Positions 39,369-48,752 of a stretch of 64,000 nucleotides of DNA are shown here, in pieces (position 1 is the stretch's first letter; every line of letters starts with the position of its first letter). The translations under genes were made by a program, and so were the position numbers. The notes under the pieces are model-generated. The model saw only the letters and a program-made list of their open reading frames with translations. It had not been told where the DNA came from and did no database searches. Origin of the DNA: Hymenobacter sp. 15J16-1T3B (GTDB taxonomy: Bacteria > Bacteroidota > Bacteroidia > Cytophagales > Hymenobacteraceae); the NCBI RefSeq assembly GCF_020711235.1, contig NZ_JAJFAV010000023.1, positions 1 to 64,000 on the forward strand, in the 5' to 3' direction.

Positions 39369-41561
39369 GTGACTCCCAACTTAGCCCCTGCTCCGTCGCC
39401 TTCCGCTGCTCCGCCGCCCACGCGCCGCCGGTTGCGCTGGCTGTGGTGGCTGCTGGGGGTACTGGTCTTGCTGGTGGGGCTGGGCGTGGTGGGCGCCCGC
39501 CTGCTCGACCCCTGGCTGAAGCGCAAGCTGGAGCGGACCGTGGCCGAGAGGTCCGGCGGGCGCTACGAGCTGCGCATCGGCGCGCTGCACACCAGCCTGC
39601 GCCAGCGCGCCCTCACGCTGCGCCGCGTGTGGCTGCGGCCGGGCGGCTGGCCCCGGCCGCGGGCCGTGCCGCCCGGCACCGAAGCGCCCTGGGTGCTGCT
39701 CACCGTCGATGAAATCCGGGTGGCCGGCATCGGGCTAGGCGCCTTGCTGAAGGGCGAAGTGGTAAATGTGGACACCCTTCTGGTGCGCGCGGTGCGGGCC
39801 CGGGTGCTGCGCACGCCCGAGCGCGGCGGCACCCGCAAGCCCCTGCACGAGCAGCTGCCCCAGCGCATTCCGGGCGTGCGGCTGGCCCATCTGCTGGTCG
39901 ACGACGTGCGGGTGGTATCGGGCCTGCATGGGCACGAGCGCACGCAACTGCGCCACGGCCGCCTCGCCGCCACCGACGTGCTCATCAGCCGCGGCGCCGC
40001 CGAAGACTCCAGCCGGCTGAGCTACGCGGCCTCCGTGAAGCTGCGCGTGGAAGGCCTGGAAGCCCAAGTGCCCGGCCACCACCTCCGCCTCGGTGCCGCC
40101 CGCTTCAACTCCGCCCGCGGCCGCCTCCGCCTCGATTCGCTGCGGGTCTTGCCCGTGGCCGACGGGCAACTGCCCCGCGGGGCCACCCGCGTGGCGCTGT
40201 GGCTGCCGCGGCTCACGCTCAGCGGCCTGCGCCCGCGCCAGCTGGCCCGCCGCGTGCTGCAGGCCGACTCGCTGCTGGTGCCCGGGCCGCGCCTCACGCT
40301 GGGCGTGCCGGCCCAGGCCCCTCCGCCTTTGCACGTAGCGCTGGCGCCCTACCTGCGCCGGGTGCAGCTGCGGCATCTGCGCATCAGCCGGGCCCAGCTG
40401 CGCCTCACCCAACTGGAGCTGGCTCCGCACCTGGCCGACGTCAACCTCACCGGCACCGACATCCGGGTGGATTCGGCCGGTTTCCGCGACCGGCAGCGCG
40501 TGCTCTACGCCCGCAACTGGCGCGGCAGCAGCGGCCCCGGCCGGGTCACCGTCGACGCGCCGTATTACCACATCAGCTGGGGCGAACTGCGCCTGGACAC
40601 GCGCGCCCGCAGCCTGCAGCTCGCCCGCGGGCTGATCCGGCCTACCATGTCGCAGGACGCGCTGTCGCGCAGCAAGGGGCGGCAGGCCACGCACCTGACG
40701 CTGCAAATTCCGCAGTTGCGCGTGAGCGGCCTCGACTATTGGGGGCTGTTGCACCAGGCCGTGCGCGCGCAAACGGTGACGGCCCCCGGCCTGCGCCTGG
40801 GCATCATCGGCAACGCCCACTACCCGCTGGGCAACAAACTGGCCGTGGTTACGCCCGAAAACGTGCGCAAGCTGCCCTTCCGCCTCGACGTCCGCACCCT
40901 GCGCGTGCAGGACCTGGCCATCCGCTTCAAGTTTACCGGGGAGCTGGCCCGGCGGCCCGGATACTTCGCCATTACCCGCCTCACCGGCACGGCCACCAAC
41001 CTCACCAACGACCCGCAGCGCATGAGCGCGGCCCATCCGGCCGTCATTCAGGCCACGGCCTACCTGCAGGACCGCGGCCGCTTCTCGGCCACGGCCTGGG
41101 TGCCGCTGCTCGATCCGCAGGGCCGGCACCGCCTCGTGGGGCACTTCGGCCCGGCGCCCTTCGCCATGCTGAATTCCATTACCGTGCCCACGCGCTCGGC
41201 CCGGTTTGAACGCGGGCAGGTGCAAGACATCCGGGTGCAGCTGCAAGTAGACCAGCAGGGCGTAAGCGGCCGCATGTGGGCCCGCTATTCCGACCTGAAA
41301 GTGGATTTGCTCAGCACCAGCGGCGGCGGGCGCGACAAGCAGAAGTTGAGCACCAAAATCCTCTCCAAGGCCGCCAACGTGCTCGTCATTCGCGACGACA
41401 ACCCGCGCCGCAAGGGCGCCGAACTCAAGGATGCCCTCGTGCGCTCCGACCGGGACCGGCGCTACAGCGTGTTTACCATTTGGATGCAGGGCGTGGTGAG
41501 CGGACTGCTCCACAGCATCGGCGTACCCGGCAAAATGGCCGAGGAACTTAGCGAGATGTAG
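39369..41561 (+). CDS. AsmA-like envelope protein
   Basis: A long protein (730 residues from GTG 39369, or 740 from TTG 39339) with one N-terminal membrane anchor (LRWLWWLLGVLVLLVGLGVV, about 25-45) after a Pro/Ala-rich cytosolic stretch. The rest is beta-rich and starts with LDPWLKRKLERTVAERSGG, RYELRIGALHTSL, the pattern of AsmA/DUF748-type proteins that span or line the periplasm. Such proteins are thought to move lipids between membranes or organise the outer membrane. It is Arg-rich because of the high GC content. The 3' end KQKLSTKILSKAAN resembles DUF748 relatives. It stands alone. Confidence 0.82.
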   Translation: MTPNLAPAPSPSAAPPPTRRRLRWLWWLLGVLVLLVGLGVVGARLLDPWLKRKLERTVAERSGGRYELRIGALHTSLRQRALTLRRVWLRPGGWPRPRAVPPGTEAPWVLLTVDEIRVAGIGLGALLKGEVVNVDTLLVRAVRARVLRTPERGGTRKPLHEQLPQRIPGVRLAHLLVDDVRVVSGLHGHERTQLRHGRLAATDVLISRGAAEDSSRLSYAASVKLRVEGLEAQVPGHHLRLGAARFNSARGRLRLDSLRVLPVADGQLPRGATRVALWLPRLTLSGLRPRQLARRVLQADSLLVPGPRLTLGVPAQAPPPLHVALAPYLRRVQLRHLRISRAQLRLTQLELAPHLADVNLTGTDIRVDSAGFRDRQRVLYARNWRGSSGPGRVTVDAPYYHISWGELRLDTRARSLQLARGLIRPTMSQDALSRSKGRQATHLTLQIPQLRVSGLDYWGLLHQAVRAQTVTAPGLRLGIIGNAHYPLGNKLAVVTPENVRKLPFRLDVRTLRVQDLAIRFKFTGELARRPGYFAITRLTGTATNLTNDPQRMSAAHPAVIQATAYLQDRGRFSATAWVPLLDPQGRHRLVGHFGPAPFAMLNSITVPTRSARFERGQVQDIRVQLQVDQQGVSGRMWARYSDLKVDLLSTSGGGRDKQKLSTKILSKAANVLVIRDDNPRRKGAELKDALVRSDRDRRYSVFTIWMQGVVSGLLHSIGVPGKMAEELSEM

Positions 41562-41759
41562 CGCGGTGACCTGCTTAGCAGGTGCCGCGGCCCGAACCCA
41601 ACGGGCTGAATCAGTGGAGTGCTGGCGGCCTCGCTCGGCGCGCCGGAGCGCCCAGCAGTTCGCGGCTAAGCCCAGTCAGAGCGCCGGCGGTAAGGTTTGG
41701 GGGAGGGTTGAGACCTAGGAACAGCAAGGCGGCGCCTACCACGCGACCCGGCAGAACCG

Positions 41760-42521
41760 CTAGTAAGTCACTGCGGCGAAGTAACCGTTGGTGGTATTGA
41801 ACTTGCCGCTGGTGACGCTGTTGGCCGCGCCGGCCTCAAACGAAAATACCCCGGCCACCGTCCGGGCTACCGGGTCGTGGTAGGTGATGCGCACGGTGCC
41901 GCGGCCCTCGGGCGCCGCCGTCGACCAGCGGTAGGGCACCGCAGCGCCGTTGTCGCGCTGCTGGTAAACGATGGTGGCCGTGCTGCCGCATTCGTACGTG
42001 CCCGGGCCGGTGAAGTCGGTCAGTTGAATAAACATCTGTTCGGCGTCGGGCAGGGCGTGGGGAGCGTTGCGCACCGCCGTGAGCAGCAGTTGACGCCCGC
42101 TCAGGGCCGCTGTCACGCTCCCGAAACGGTAGGCCTCGGCGCCGATGCTGTAGGCCAGCGTATTGCCCAGGGCCGTGGGCACGGCGGGCAGCATGGTCAC
42201 GGTGTCGAGGTTGCTGGTGGCGTAGCGCACGGTGCAGCGCTCCAGCACCGGCTCGGTATACTCGGCGGTGGGCTCGATGGTAAGCTGGTAGCTGCCGTTG
42301 GGCACGTTGCGCAGCTCAAAGGCGCCCGATGCGTCGGGCAGCACCACGTAGGTGCGTTGGGCTTCGTCGGTGGCCTTAATGCGAGCGGCTGCTCCGGCCG
42401 GGTTTACCACGCCGATTAGCGTACCCACGGCGGGTTTCACGTGGGAGCCCTCCTCCTCGCAGGAGGCCCCCCCGAGCACCATGCAGAGCAAGGCGCCGGC
42501 GGTAGCAAAACGGACACGCAT
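41760..42521 (-). CDS. DUF6252-like lipoprotein with Ig-like N-terminus
   Basis: A 253-residue protein. Signal and lipobox (LLCMVLGGASC) are followed by a carboxypeptidase-regulatory-like beta domain (about 35-105; VNPAGAAARIKATD, ASGAFELRNVPNGSYQLTIEP) and a C-terminal DUF6252-type domain (about 115-250) with GPGTYECGST and the final TVRITYHDPVARTVAGVFSF and VTSGKFNTT. Function unknown; likely outer-membrane-attached. ATG at 42521 is preferred to TTG at 42527. Another DUF6252-like lipoprotein is at 43853, on the other side of the histidine kinase. Confidence 0.83.
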   Translation of the reverse strand: MRVRFATAGALLCMVLGGASCEEEGSHVKPAVGTLIGVVNPAGAAARIKATDEAQRTYVVLPDASGAFELRNVPNGSYQLTIEPTAEYTEPVLERCTVRYATSNLDTVTMLPAVPTALGNTLAYSIGAEAYRFGSVTAALSGRQLLLTAVRNAPHALPDAEQMFIQLTDFTGPGTYECGSTATIVYQQRDNGAAVPYRWSTAAPEGRGTVRITYHDPVARTVAGVFSFEAGAANSVTSGKFNTTNGYFAAVTY

Positions 42522-42614
42522 AAACAAAAGCAGATATAATATGGTGCAATCTACGTGGCGGGGCCTTATGTCGGTTCGTTGGTACCAAAAAACTGCCCTG
42601 CTGGCGCGCCTGCG

Positions 42615-43727
42615 CTATTGGCCGGGGGCGGCCTCGGCGGCGGCCGGCAGCTCGATGTAGAAGGTAGTGCCCGCGCCTTCCTCGCTCTCAAACCAGATGC
42701 GGCCCTCGTGCAGCGTGACCAGCGTGTGAATCACCGACATGCCCAGGCCGGTGGTCCGCTCGCCGCGCAGGCCCGGCCGGCGGGCTTTGGTAAACTTGTC
42801 GAAGAGCAAGGGCTGCAGCCGGGCCGGGATGCCCACGCCCGTGTCGCGCACCTGCACCTGCACCCGGCCCGGGGGCAGCGCCACGTGCACGTCGATGCGG
42901 CCGCCGTCGGGGGTAAATTTCAGCGCGTTGGATAGCAGGTTGTTGATGATTTGCTGAAACTTGTTGTCGTCGATGTGCACGTAGGCCACCTCGGCCTCGG
43001 TTGTGAAGCCGATGCGCTTGTGCAGCAGGTGCTGCACGTTCTGGTAGTTGGTCAGAAAGGAGCGCAGGCGGCTCACCAGGTCGAGGCGCTCCAGCTTGAG
43101 CTCCACGTTGGCCGACTCCAGAAACTCCTGGTCGACAAAGTCGTGGATCAAATTCACGCTGTCGGTGCAGGTAGCCTCCATCAGGCGCAGCAGCTCGCGC
43201 AGGGCAGGGTTGTCGTAGTCCTGGGTTTGGGCGGCCACGTGCGCGGTGAGCTGCTGCAGCACCACCAGCGGCCCGGCGAGGTCGTGGGAGAGAATTTCGA
43301 GGGTGGCGTTTTTCTTGGCGTTGAACTTGTCGGCGTTGCGCATGTACTCCTTCGGGCTCGTGATGTCGCGCAGGGTGCCTACCAGCAGCGTGTCGCCCGG
43401 CGCGTCGGTGCTGCGGGTGGCCGTCAGGGCCAGCCACTGGCGGCGGCCGTCGGCGTGGCGCAGGCGCAGTTCCAGGTCCTCGACGGCGGCCACTTCGCCG
43501 CGCAGCACCGGCAGCAGCTGCTCGCGCAGGTACTCCAAGTCGTCGGGGTGCAGGCGGGCCAGCCAACGGGGCAGGTCTTGGTCAATGCGGTCTACGGCCG
43601 CGCCCAGCAGCTGCTCATAGGCTGGGCTGAGGTAGCGGACGCGGCGCGTGCCCACGTGGTAGGCGAAGAAGACGGTGCGGGTGTGGTCGGCCAGCGGACC
43701 GAACAAGGCGGCGTAGTCGGGCGGCAT
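42615..43727 (-). CDS. PAS-domain sensor histidine kinase
   Basis: A 370-residue soluble kinase. A PAS-type domain (about 10-120; FAYHVGTRRVRYLSPAYEQL, HPDD, LLVGTLRDIT) precedes a dimerisation helix with the phospho-acceptor H148 in LEILSHDLAGPL. The ATPase domain has NNLLSNALKFTPDG (N-box), VQVRDTGVGIP (G1), and TTGLGMSVIHTLVTLHEG (G2). No membrane segment is present, so it senses an internal signal. The cognate regulator is not adjacent. ATG at 43727 (MPPDYAALFG). A DUF6252-like gene is on each side of it. Confidence 0.93.
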   Translation of the reverse strand: MPPDYAALFGPLADHTRTVFFAYHVGTRRVRYLSPAYEQLLGAAVDRIDQDLPRWLARLHPDDLEYLREQLLPVLRGEVAAVEDLELRLRHADGRRQWLALTATRSTDAPGDTLLVGTLRDITSPKEYMRNADKFNAKKNATLEILSHDLAGPLVVLQQLTAHVAAQTQDYDNPALRELLRLMEATCTDSVNLIHDFVDQEFLESANVELKLERLDLVSRLRSFLTNYQNVQHLLHKRIGFTTEAEVAYVHIDDNKFQQIINNLLSNALKFTPDGGRIDVHVALPPGRVQVQVRDTGVGIPARLQPLLFDKFTKARRPGLRGERTTGLGMSVIHTLVTLHEGRIWFESEEGAGTTFYIELPAAAEAAPGQ

Positions 43728-43852
43728 GGGGGTAAGGCAACGGGAGTAACTGAGGGTGTACCGATGCGGCCGCGCTTTCGTTGCGGTGGCGGGATGGCAC
43801 GGCGTTGGCAAGGGTAGCCGGGAGGCAGCGGTTTCCCTGCTTCCCGGCTGCT

Positions 43853-44425
43853 ATGAATTATTTGCCCCTGCTAACCAGCCTGCTGGCGGCCCTGACGGCC
43901 CTGGCCGGCTGCGAAAAAAACACCGTCGGCCCCGAGGCCAGCCTGCCGCCGGCGACGGCCACCGGCGCCGAAACGCTAGGCTTCGTCCTTGACGGCGCCG
44001 CTTGGACGCCCGCCGGGCAGCGCTGCGGCATTTACGGCTGCGCCGACAACCGCGTGGAAGCTTCCTCGCACCTGAGCGGGCGGCGGCGCTTCCTGCTGCT
44101 TACCGCCGCCCGCACCGACGGCCGCCGCAACGAGTCCTTTGTGCTGCAAATCGACTCGCTGGCCGGGCCGGGCGTGTACCGCGCCACCGCCGGCGGCCCC
44201 GGTGCCACCGGGGCCGAAGCCGGCACCAAGCTCTACTACACCGATAGTCGCCGCGGAATGCAGTACCAAAGCCGGCCCGGCACGGCCACCATCACCGTCA
44301 CGGCCGTCGACACGGTGCGCAACTTGGTGGCGGGAACTTTCGAGGGAAAGCTCAGCAGCCTGGGTGCGGACGAATCGGCTGTGCAAATCAGCGCGGGACG
44401 GTTTGATGTGTTTTACAATCGATAA
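43853..44425 (+). CDS. DUF6252-like lipoprotein
   Basis: A 190-residue lipoprotein (lipobox ALAGC, cysteine near 20). The mature domain has TLGFVLDGAAWTPAGQRCG, the GPGVYRATAGG segment, and the C-terminal TITVTAVDTVRNLVAGTFEG and ISAGRFDVFYN, matching the end of the protein at 41760-42521. It is a single-domain version of that family. A hairpin with 12-base arms (43817-43848) lies just before the ATG at 43853 and could affect translation. Function unknown. Confidence 0.83.
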   Translation: MNYLPLLTSLLAALTALAGCEKNTVGPEASLPPATATGAETLGFVLDGAAWTPAGQRCGIYGCADNRVEASSHLSGRRRFLLLTAARTDGRRNESFVLQIDSLAGPGVYRATAGGPGATGAEAGTKLYYTDSRRGMQYQSRPGTATITVTAVDTVRNLVAGTFEGKLSSLGADESAVQISAGRFDVFYNR

Positions 44426-44524
44426 ACTATTGGCTGCGGCAACAACCAATTATCTGGGTACCTATTTAGCCGGAATTGTCCTTGTTATAGGTAGTAATGC
44501 GTCATTCTCTTGCTACTTAATTTA

Positions 44525-44538
44525 CACAAACGATTGTG
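44525..44538. promoter_or_regulatory. Candidate LacI-type operator before galM
   Basis: CACAAACGATTGTG is a palindrome with six of seven pairs matching and a central CG, the typical shape of LacI-family operators. It lies 113 bases before the galM ATG in an otherwise AT-rich gap. The LacI-type regulator at 50471-51583 closes the locus, so it is the likely partner; this is inference. Confidence 0.5.
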
Positions 44539-44651
44539 CAAACGTGCGGCTTTTTATACTTTTCAGTCCGCTTAGCTGCTGGCGCGTTTCGGGCTGATTG
44601 GTCCGCCGGTGGCCGCTGAGCTTTTTCGCTCACGCTCTTACCCCACCCACG

Positions 44652-45866
44652 ATGCCTCGTCTATTCCAAGCCGCCGGTGCGCTGACGGCCCTCGGTGCCA
44701 GCGGCCTGCTGCTGCTGGCCAGCTGCAACCAATCGGCCCCCGCCGACCAGCCGGCGGCCGGCGCCGCCCAGCCGGCCGCAGCCGACTCCACCCAAGCTGC
44801 TGGCAGCGCCGAGGCGCCCCAGGGCGTGGGCTTCGGCAAAACCGCCGACGGCCAGCAGGCCGAGCTCTACACGCTCAGCAACGCCCACGGGCTGAAAGTG
44901 AGCATCACGAATTACGGCGGTACCATCACCCGCCTGTTCGTGCCCGACAAAGCCGGCCGTTTCGGCGACATCGTGCTCGGCTTCGACAGCGTGGCGGGCT
45001 ACCAGAGCCCGGCCTACCGCAAGGCCGGCCCGTACTTCGGGGCGCTGATCGGGCGCTACGGCAACCGCATCCGCGGCGGCAAATTCACGCTCGACGGAAA
45101 AGACTACACCCTGGCCAAAAACAACGGCGCCAACCACCTGCACGGCGGCCTCAAGGGCTTCGATAAGGTGCTGTGGCAGGCCGAGCCGGGCACGTCGGCG
45201 GAGGGCCAGACGCTCACGCTGCGCCACCTGAGCAAGGACGGGGAGGAAGGCTACCCCGGCAACCTGCAAGTGACGGTGGTGTACACGCTCACGGCCGACG
45301 ACGCGCTGAAAATCGACTACTCGGCCACCACCGACAAGGCCACGCCCGTCAACCTGACCAACCACGCCTACTTCAACCTCGCGTTGGGCCAGAGCAAAAA
45401 CGTGCTGGCCCACGAGGTGACCTTGCCCGCCGACCGCTACACCGTGGTCGACGCGGGCCTGATTCCGACCGGGGAACTGCGCCCGGTGCAGGGCACGCCC
45501 TTCGACTTCACCACTCCGCACGCCATCGGGCAGCGCATTGCGCAGGTGCCCGGCGGCTACGACCACAACTGGGTGCTTAACCAATCCGAGGGCATGCACC
45601 CCGCCGCTACGGTGTACGAGCCCGTTTCGGGCCGCACGCTGGAGGTGACGACTACCGAGCCCGGCATTCAGTTTTACACCGGCAACTTCCTCGACGGCAC
45701 GCTCACGGGCAAGGGCAACGTGACCTACGGCAAGCATGCGGGCTTCTGCCTGGAAACTCAGCACTTCCCCGACTCGCCCAACCAGCCCAAATTCCCGAGC
45801 ACCATTCTCAAGCCCGGCCAGACCCTGCAATCCACCACCGTGTACCGCTTCGGCGTGCGCAAATAG
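44652..45866 (+). CDS. galM: Aldose 1-epimerase, exported lipoprotein (GalM-like)
   Basis: A 404-residue sugar mutarotase. A lipoprotein signal (lipobox LLLLASC, cysteine about 24) and Ala/Pro linker precede the enzyme. The catalytic histidine is in NLTNHAYFNL, and the catalytic glutamate in FCLETQHFPDSP; GPYFGALIGRYGNRI and ANHLHGGLKGFDK are also family landmarks. It interconverts alpha and beta anomers of sugars. The lipid anchor places it outside the cytoplasm, while the ara enzymes after it are cytosolic, so it probably prepares incoming sugar. It heads the arabinose locus. ATG 44652. Confidence 0.93.
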   Translation: MPRLFQAAGALTALGASGLLLLASCNQSAPADQPAAGAAQPAAADSTQAAGSAEAPQGVGFGKTADGQQAELYTLSNAHGLKVSITNYGGTITRLFVPDKAGRFGDIVLGFDSVAGYQSPAYRKAGPYFGALIGRYGNRIRGGKFTLDGKDYTLAKNNGANHLHGGLKGFDKVLWQAEPGTSAEGQTLTLRHLSKDGEEGYPGNLQVTVVYTLTADDALKIDYSATTDKATPVNLTNHAYFNLALGQSKNVLAHEVTLPADRYTVVDAGLIPTGELRPVQGTPFDFTTPHAIGQRIAQVPGGYDHNWVLNQSEGMHPAATVYEPVSGRTLEVTTTEPGIQFYTGNFLDGTLTGKGNVTYGKHAGFCLETQHFPDSPNQPKFPSTILKPGQTLQSTTVYRFGVRK

Positions 45867-45867
45867 G

Positions 45868-45956
45868 TGAGGTTGTGGATTTGTGAAGTTGTAAAACGCC
45901 CAAGGCAGGGCTCACAGATTCGCAAACTCATCACTTCCCAACTTCTCAACTTCACC
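45868..45956. repeat. Imperfect palindromic sequence, galM-araB gap
   Basis: The galM-araB gap holds GGTGAGGTTGTGGATTTGTG near its start and an inverted relative, ending CAACTTCTCAACTTCACC, just before araB. The arms pair only loosely. The wording (CACTTC, CAACTTCACC) echoes the CACCACTT octamers at 1-85 and 4603. Confidence 0.5.
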
Positions 45957-45960
45957 CTTG

Positions 45961-47625
45961 ATGAACTACGTCATCGGCATCGACTACGGTACCGACTCGG
46001 TGCGGGCCGTGCTCGTGGATGCCCACTCCGGCGCCGAAGTGGCCCAGGCCGTGCACCCCTACGCCCGCTGGAAAGAGCAGCGCTACTGCAACGCCGCCCA
46101 AAACCAGTTTCGCCAGCACCCGCTCGACCACCTCGAAGGCCTCGAAGCCACCGTGCGCGCCGTGGCCGCCAAGGTACCCGCTGAGCAGATCGTGAGCCTG
46201 GCCGTGGACACCACCGGCTCGACGCCGGGCCCGGTGAATGCGCAGGGGCAGAGCCTGGCGCTGACGCCCGGCTTCGAGGAGAATCCGAACGCCATGTTCG
46301 TGCTCTGGAAAGACCACACCGCCCTGCAGGAAGCCGCCGAAATCAACCAGAAAGCCAAAACCTGGGGCGGCGAGGACTTCACGCGCTTCGAGGGCGGCAT
46401 CTATTCCTCGGAGTGGTTCTGGGCCAAAATTGCCCACGTGGTGCGCGAGGATGAGGCCGTGGCCCAGGCCGCGCACTCCTGGATGGAGCACTGCGACTGG
46501 CTGACCCTGCAGCTCACCGGCGGCGAGCTGGCTTCCTTCAAGCGCAGCCGCTGCGCCGCCGGCCACAAGGCCATGTGGCACGAAAGCTGGGGCGGCTTGC
46601 CCAGCGAGGAATTCTTGGTGCACTTGGAGCCCAAGCTGGCCGGCCTGCGCGAAAGACTGTACACCGAAACTTACACCGCTGACGAAGTGGCAGGTAAGCT
46701 CTCCGCCGAGTGGGCCGAGCGCCTGGGCCTCAGCACCGACACCGTGGTAGCCGTGGGCACGTTCGACGCCCACGCCGGCGCCGTGGCGGGCGAAATCGAG
46801 GCGTACTCCATGGTGAAAGTGATGGGTACCAGCACCTGCGACATCGTGGTGGCGCCCATGCAGGAAGTAGGGGAGAAGCTCGTGCCCGGCATCTGCGGGC
46901 AGGTGGATGGCTCGGTGGTGCCCGGCATGCTGGGCCTGGAAGCCGGCCAGTCGGCCGTGGGCGACCTGTTGGCCTGGTTCCGGCAGGTGCTGGAGTGGCC
47001 CCTGCGCGCCCTGCTGCCCGCAAGCGGCGTGCTCAGCGCCGAGCAGCAGGACCAGCTGCGCGAGGAGCTGGCCGGCCGGATGATGGTAGAACTCAACAAA
47101 GCCGCTGCGGCCGTCGACCCCGCCGAGTCGCAGGTGCTGGCCCTGGACTGGGTGAACGGCCGCCGCACGCCCGACGCCAACCAAGCCCTGAAAGGCGCCC
47201 TGATGAACCTCTCCATGGGCACCGACGCCCCGCACATCTTTCGGGCATTGGTGGAAAGCATCTGCTACGGTTCGCGCCGCATTGTGGAGCGTTTCGAGGA
47301 GCAGGGCGTGTCCATCAAGCAGGTCATCGGTCTGGGCGGCGTGGCCAAGAAATCGGCCTTTATGATGCAAACCCTGGCCGACGTGCTCAACCGCCCCATC
47401 CGCGTGGCCGAATCCGACCAGGCCCCGGCCCTGGGCGCGGCCATGTACGCCGCCGTTGCCGCCGGCATCCACGCCGACGTGCCCGCGGCGCAGAAAGCCA
47501 TGGGCAACGGCTTCGCCGAAACCTACGAGCCCAACCCCGCCCGCGTGGCCGACTACGAGCCGCGCTACCAGCAGTATCTGGCCTTCGGCGAGTTCGTGGA
47601 AGCCCAGACGCCGCGTATGGTCTAG
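45961..47625 (+). CDS. araB: Ribulokinase (AraB)
   Basis: A 554-residue FGGY-family kinase that phosphorylates L-ribulose, the second step of L-arabinose breakdown. It starts MNYVIGIDYGTDSVRAVLVD (phosphate-binding motif), with SLAVDTTGSTPGPVN, the ribulokinase-type MEHCDWLTLQLTGG, the VMGTSTCDIVV segment, and QVIGLGGVAKKSAFMMQTLA in the C-terminal ATPase half. Length is normal for AraB. ATG 45961. It is followed by araD and araA, each gap holding a palindromic repeat. Confidence 0.96.
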   Translation: MNYVIGIDYGTDSVRAVLVDAHSGAEVAQAVHPYARWKEQRYCNAAQNQFRQHPLDHLEGLEATVRAVAAKVPAEQIVSLAVDTTGSTPGPVNAQGQSLALTPGFEENPNAMFVLWKDHTALQEAAEINQKAKTWGGEDFTRFEGGIYSSEWFWAKIAHVVREDEAVAQAAHSWMEHCDWLTLQLTGGELASFKRSRCAAGHKAMWHESWGGLPSEEFLVHLEPKLAGLRERLYTETYTADEVAGKLSAEWAERLGLSTDTVVAVGTFDAHAGAVAGEIEAYSMVKVMGTSTCDIVVAPMQEVGEKLVPGICGQVDGSVVPGMLGLEAGQSAVGDLLAWFRQVLEWPLRALLPASGVLSAEQQDQLREELAGRMMVELNKAAAAVDPAESQVLALDWVNGRRTPDANQALKGALMNLSMGTDAPHIFRALVESICYGSRRIVERFEEQGVSIKQVIGLGGVAKKSAFMMQTLADVLNRPIRVAESDQAPALGAAMYAAVAAGIHADVPAAQKAMGNGFAETYEPNPARVADYEPRYQQYLAFGEFVEAQTPRMV

Positions 47626-47646
47626 TTGGTTGGGCTTGAGCCATCT

Positions 47647-47746
47647 GTCATCCTGAGCGCAGCGAAGGGCCTTGTCACCGAGGAACGATAATCGCCACAA
47701 CGACTCGTTCAATTGCTATAAGGTTCTTCGCTGCACCCAGGATGAC
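47647..47746. repeat. Dispersed imperfect palindrome, araB-araD gap
   Basis: Left arm GTCATCCTGAGCGCAGCGAA plus GGGCCTT (47647-47673) pairs with 47720-47746 at about 23 of 27 positions. The GTCATCCTGAGCGCAGCGAA wording is a well-known intergenic repeat type in Bacteroidota. The following stretch (47752-47790) repeats GACAACCGACAA-like words up to the araD start. Confidence 0.82.
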
Positions 47747-47791
47747 GGCCGACAAGCTGACAACCGACAATTCGCAACTGACAACTCAAGC

Positions 47792-48484
47792 ATGTACCAA
47801 GACCTGAAACAGGCCTGCTACGAGGCCAACATGCAGCTGCCCAAGCTCGGGCTGGTGCTCTTCACCTTCGGCAACGCCTCGGTGGTGGACCGCCAGAACC
47901 GCGTCTTCGCCATCAAGCCCAGCGGCGTGCCCTACGAAACGCTGCGCCCCGAGGACATCGTCATCGTGGACTTCGCCAACAAGATCGTGGAAGGCACCAA
48001 GCGCCCGTCGTCAGACACCAAGACGCACGCGGTGCTCTACGCGCACTGGGAGCACATCGGCGGCATCGTGCACACGCACAGCACCTACGCCACGGCCTGG
48101 GCCCAGGCCCAGCTTGACATCCCGATCCTGGGCACCACCCACGCCGACCACCTCACCGTGGACGTGCCCTGCGCCCCGCCCATGTCGGACCAGCTCATCC
48201 AGGGCGACTACGAGCACCAGACCGGCTGGCAGATTCTCAACGAGTTTCAGCGCCGCGGCCTCACGCCCGAGGAAGTGGAAATGGTGCTCATCGGCAACCA
48301 CGCGCCCTTCACCTGGGGCAAGACCGTGGACAAAGCCGTGTACAACAGCGCCGTGCTCGAAGAAATTGCCCGTATGGCCTACCTCAGCTGCACCCTGCGC
48401 CCCGGTGTGCCCCGCCTCAAGGACGCGCTCATCCGCAAGCACTACGAGCGGAAGCACGGCGCCGGCTCCTACTACGGGCAGTAG
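47792..48484 (+). CDS. araD: L-ribulose-5-phosphate 4-epimerase (AraD)
   Basis: A 230-residue class II aldolase-fold zinc enzyme that converts L-ribulose 5-phosphate to D-xylulose 5-phosphate. The substrate motif FGNASVVDR, the SGVPY and SDTKTH segments, the zinc ligands in IVHTHSTYATAWA, and GTTHADH with the late NHAPFTWG follow the family order. The length matches E. coli AraD. ATG 47792 (MYQDLKQACYEAN) is preferred; an upstream frame reads through the repeat. It is between araB and araA. Confidence 0.96.
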   Translation: MYQDLKQACYEANMQLPKLGLVLFTFGNASVVDRQNRVFAIKPSGVPYETLRPEDIVIVDFANKIVEGTKRPSSDTKTHAVLYAHWEHIGGIVHTHSTYATAWAQAQLDIPILGTTHADHLTVDVPCAPPMSDQLIQGDYEHQTGWQILNEFQRRGLTPEEVEMVLIGNHAPFTWGKTVDKAVYNSAVLEEIARMAYLSCTLRPGVPRLKDALIRKHYERKHGAGSYYGQ

Positions 48485-48528
48485 AGCCGCAACCTTGCGT
48501 CTCGTCGCAGAACGACGCCCAAAGAACT

Positions 48529-48616
48529 GTCATGTCGAGCGAAGTCGAGACATCTCGCATGCTTGTGTTGAACGACTGGAAAAGGCTGTCATGCTTCGAC
48601 TGGGCTCAGTATGACA
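48529..48616. repeat. Dispersed imperfect palindrome, araD-araA gap
   Basis: TGTCATGTCGAGCGAAGTCG (from 48529) and the end CTGGGCTCAGTATGACA (to 48616) are weakly paired inverted copies of the GTCATGCTGAGCGCAGTCGA consensus. A further worn copy (GCTAGGAATGACGGG) lies at about 48643-48659. It is the most diverged member. Confidence 0.65.
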
Positions 48617-48752
48617 AAACCATCCAGCCATGTCCCCCGGCTACGCTAGGAATGACGGGCATGCGCAACGTTTCACGCAATCGATAATCCAACACCACCC
48701 AACATACGACGCCGCCCGCACCCAAGGGCGCGTTCCGCTTTTCCCTCCTCCC

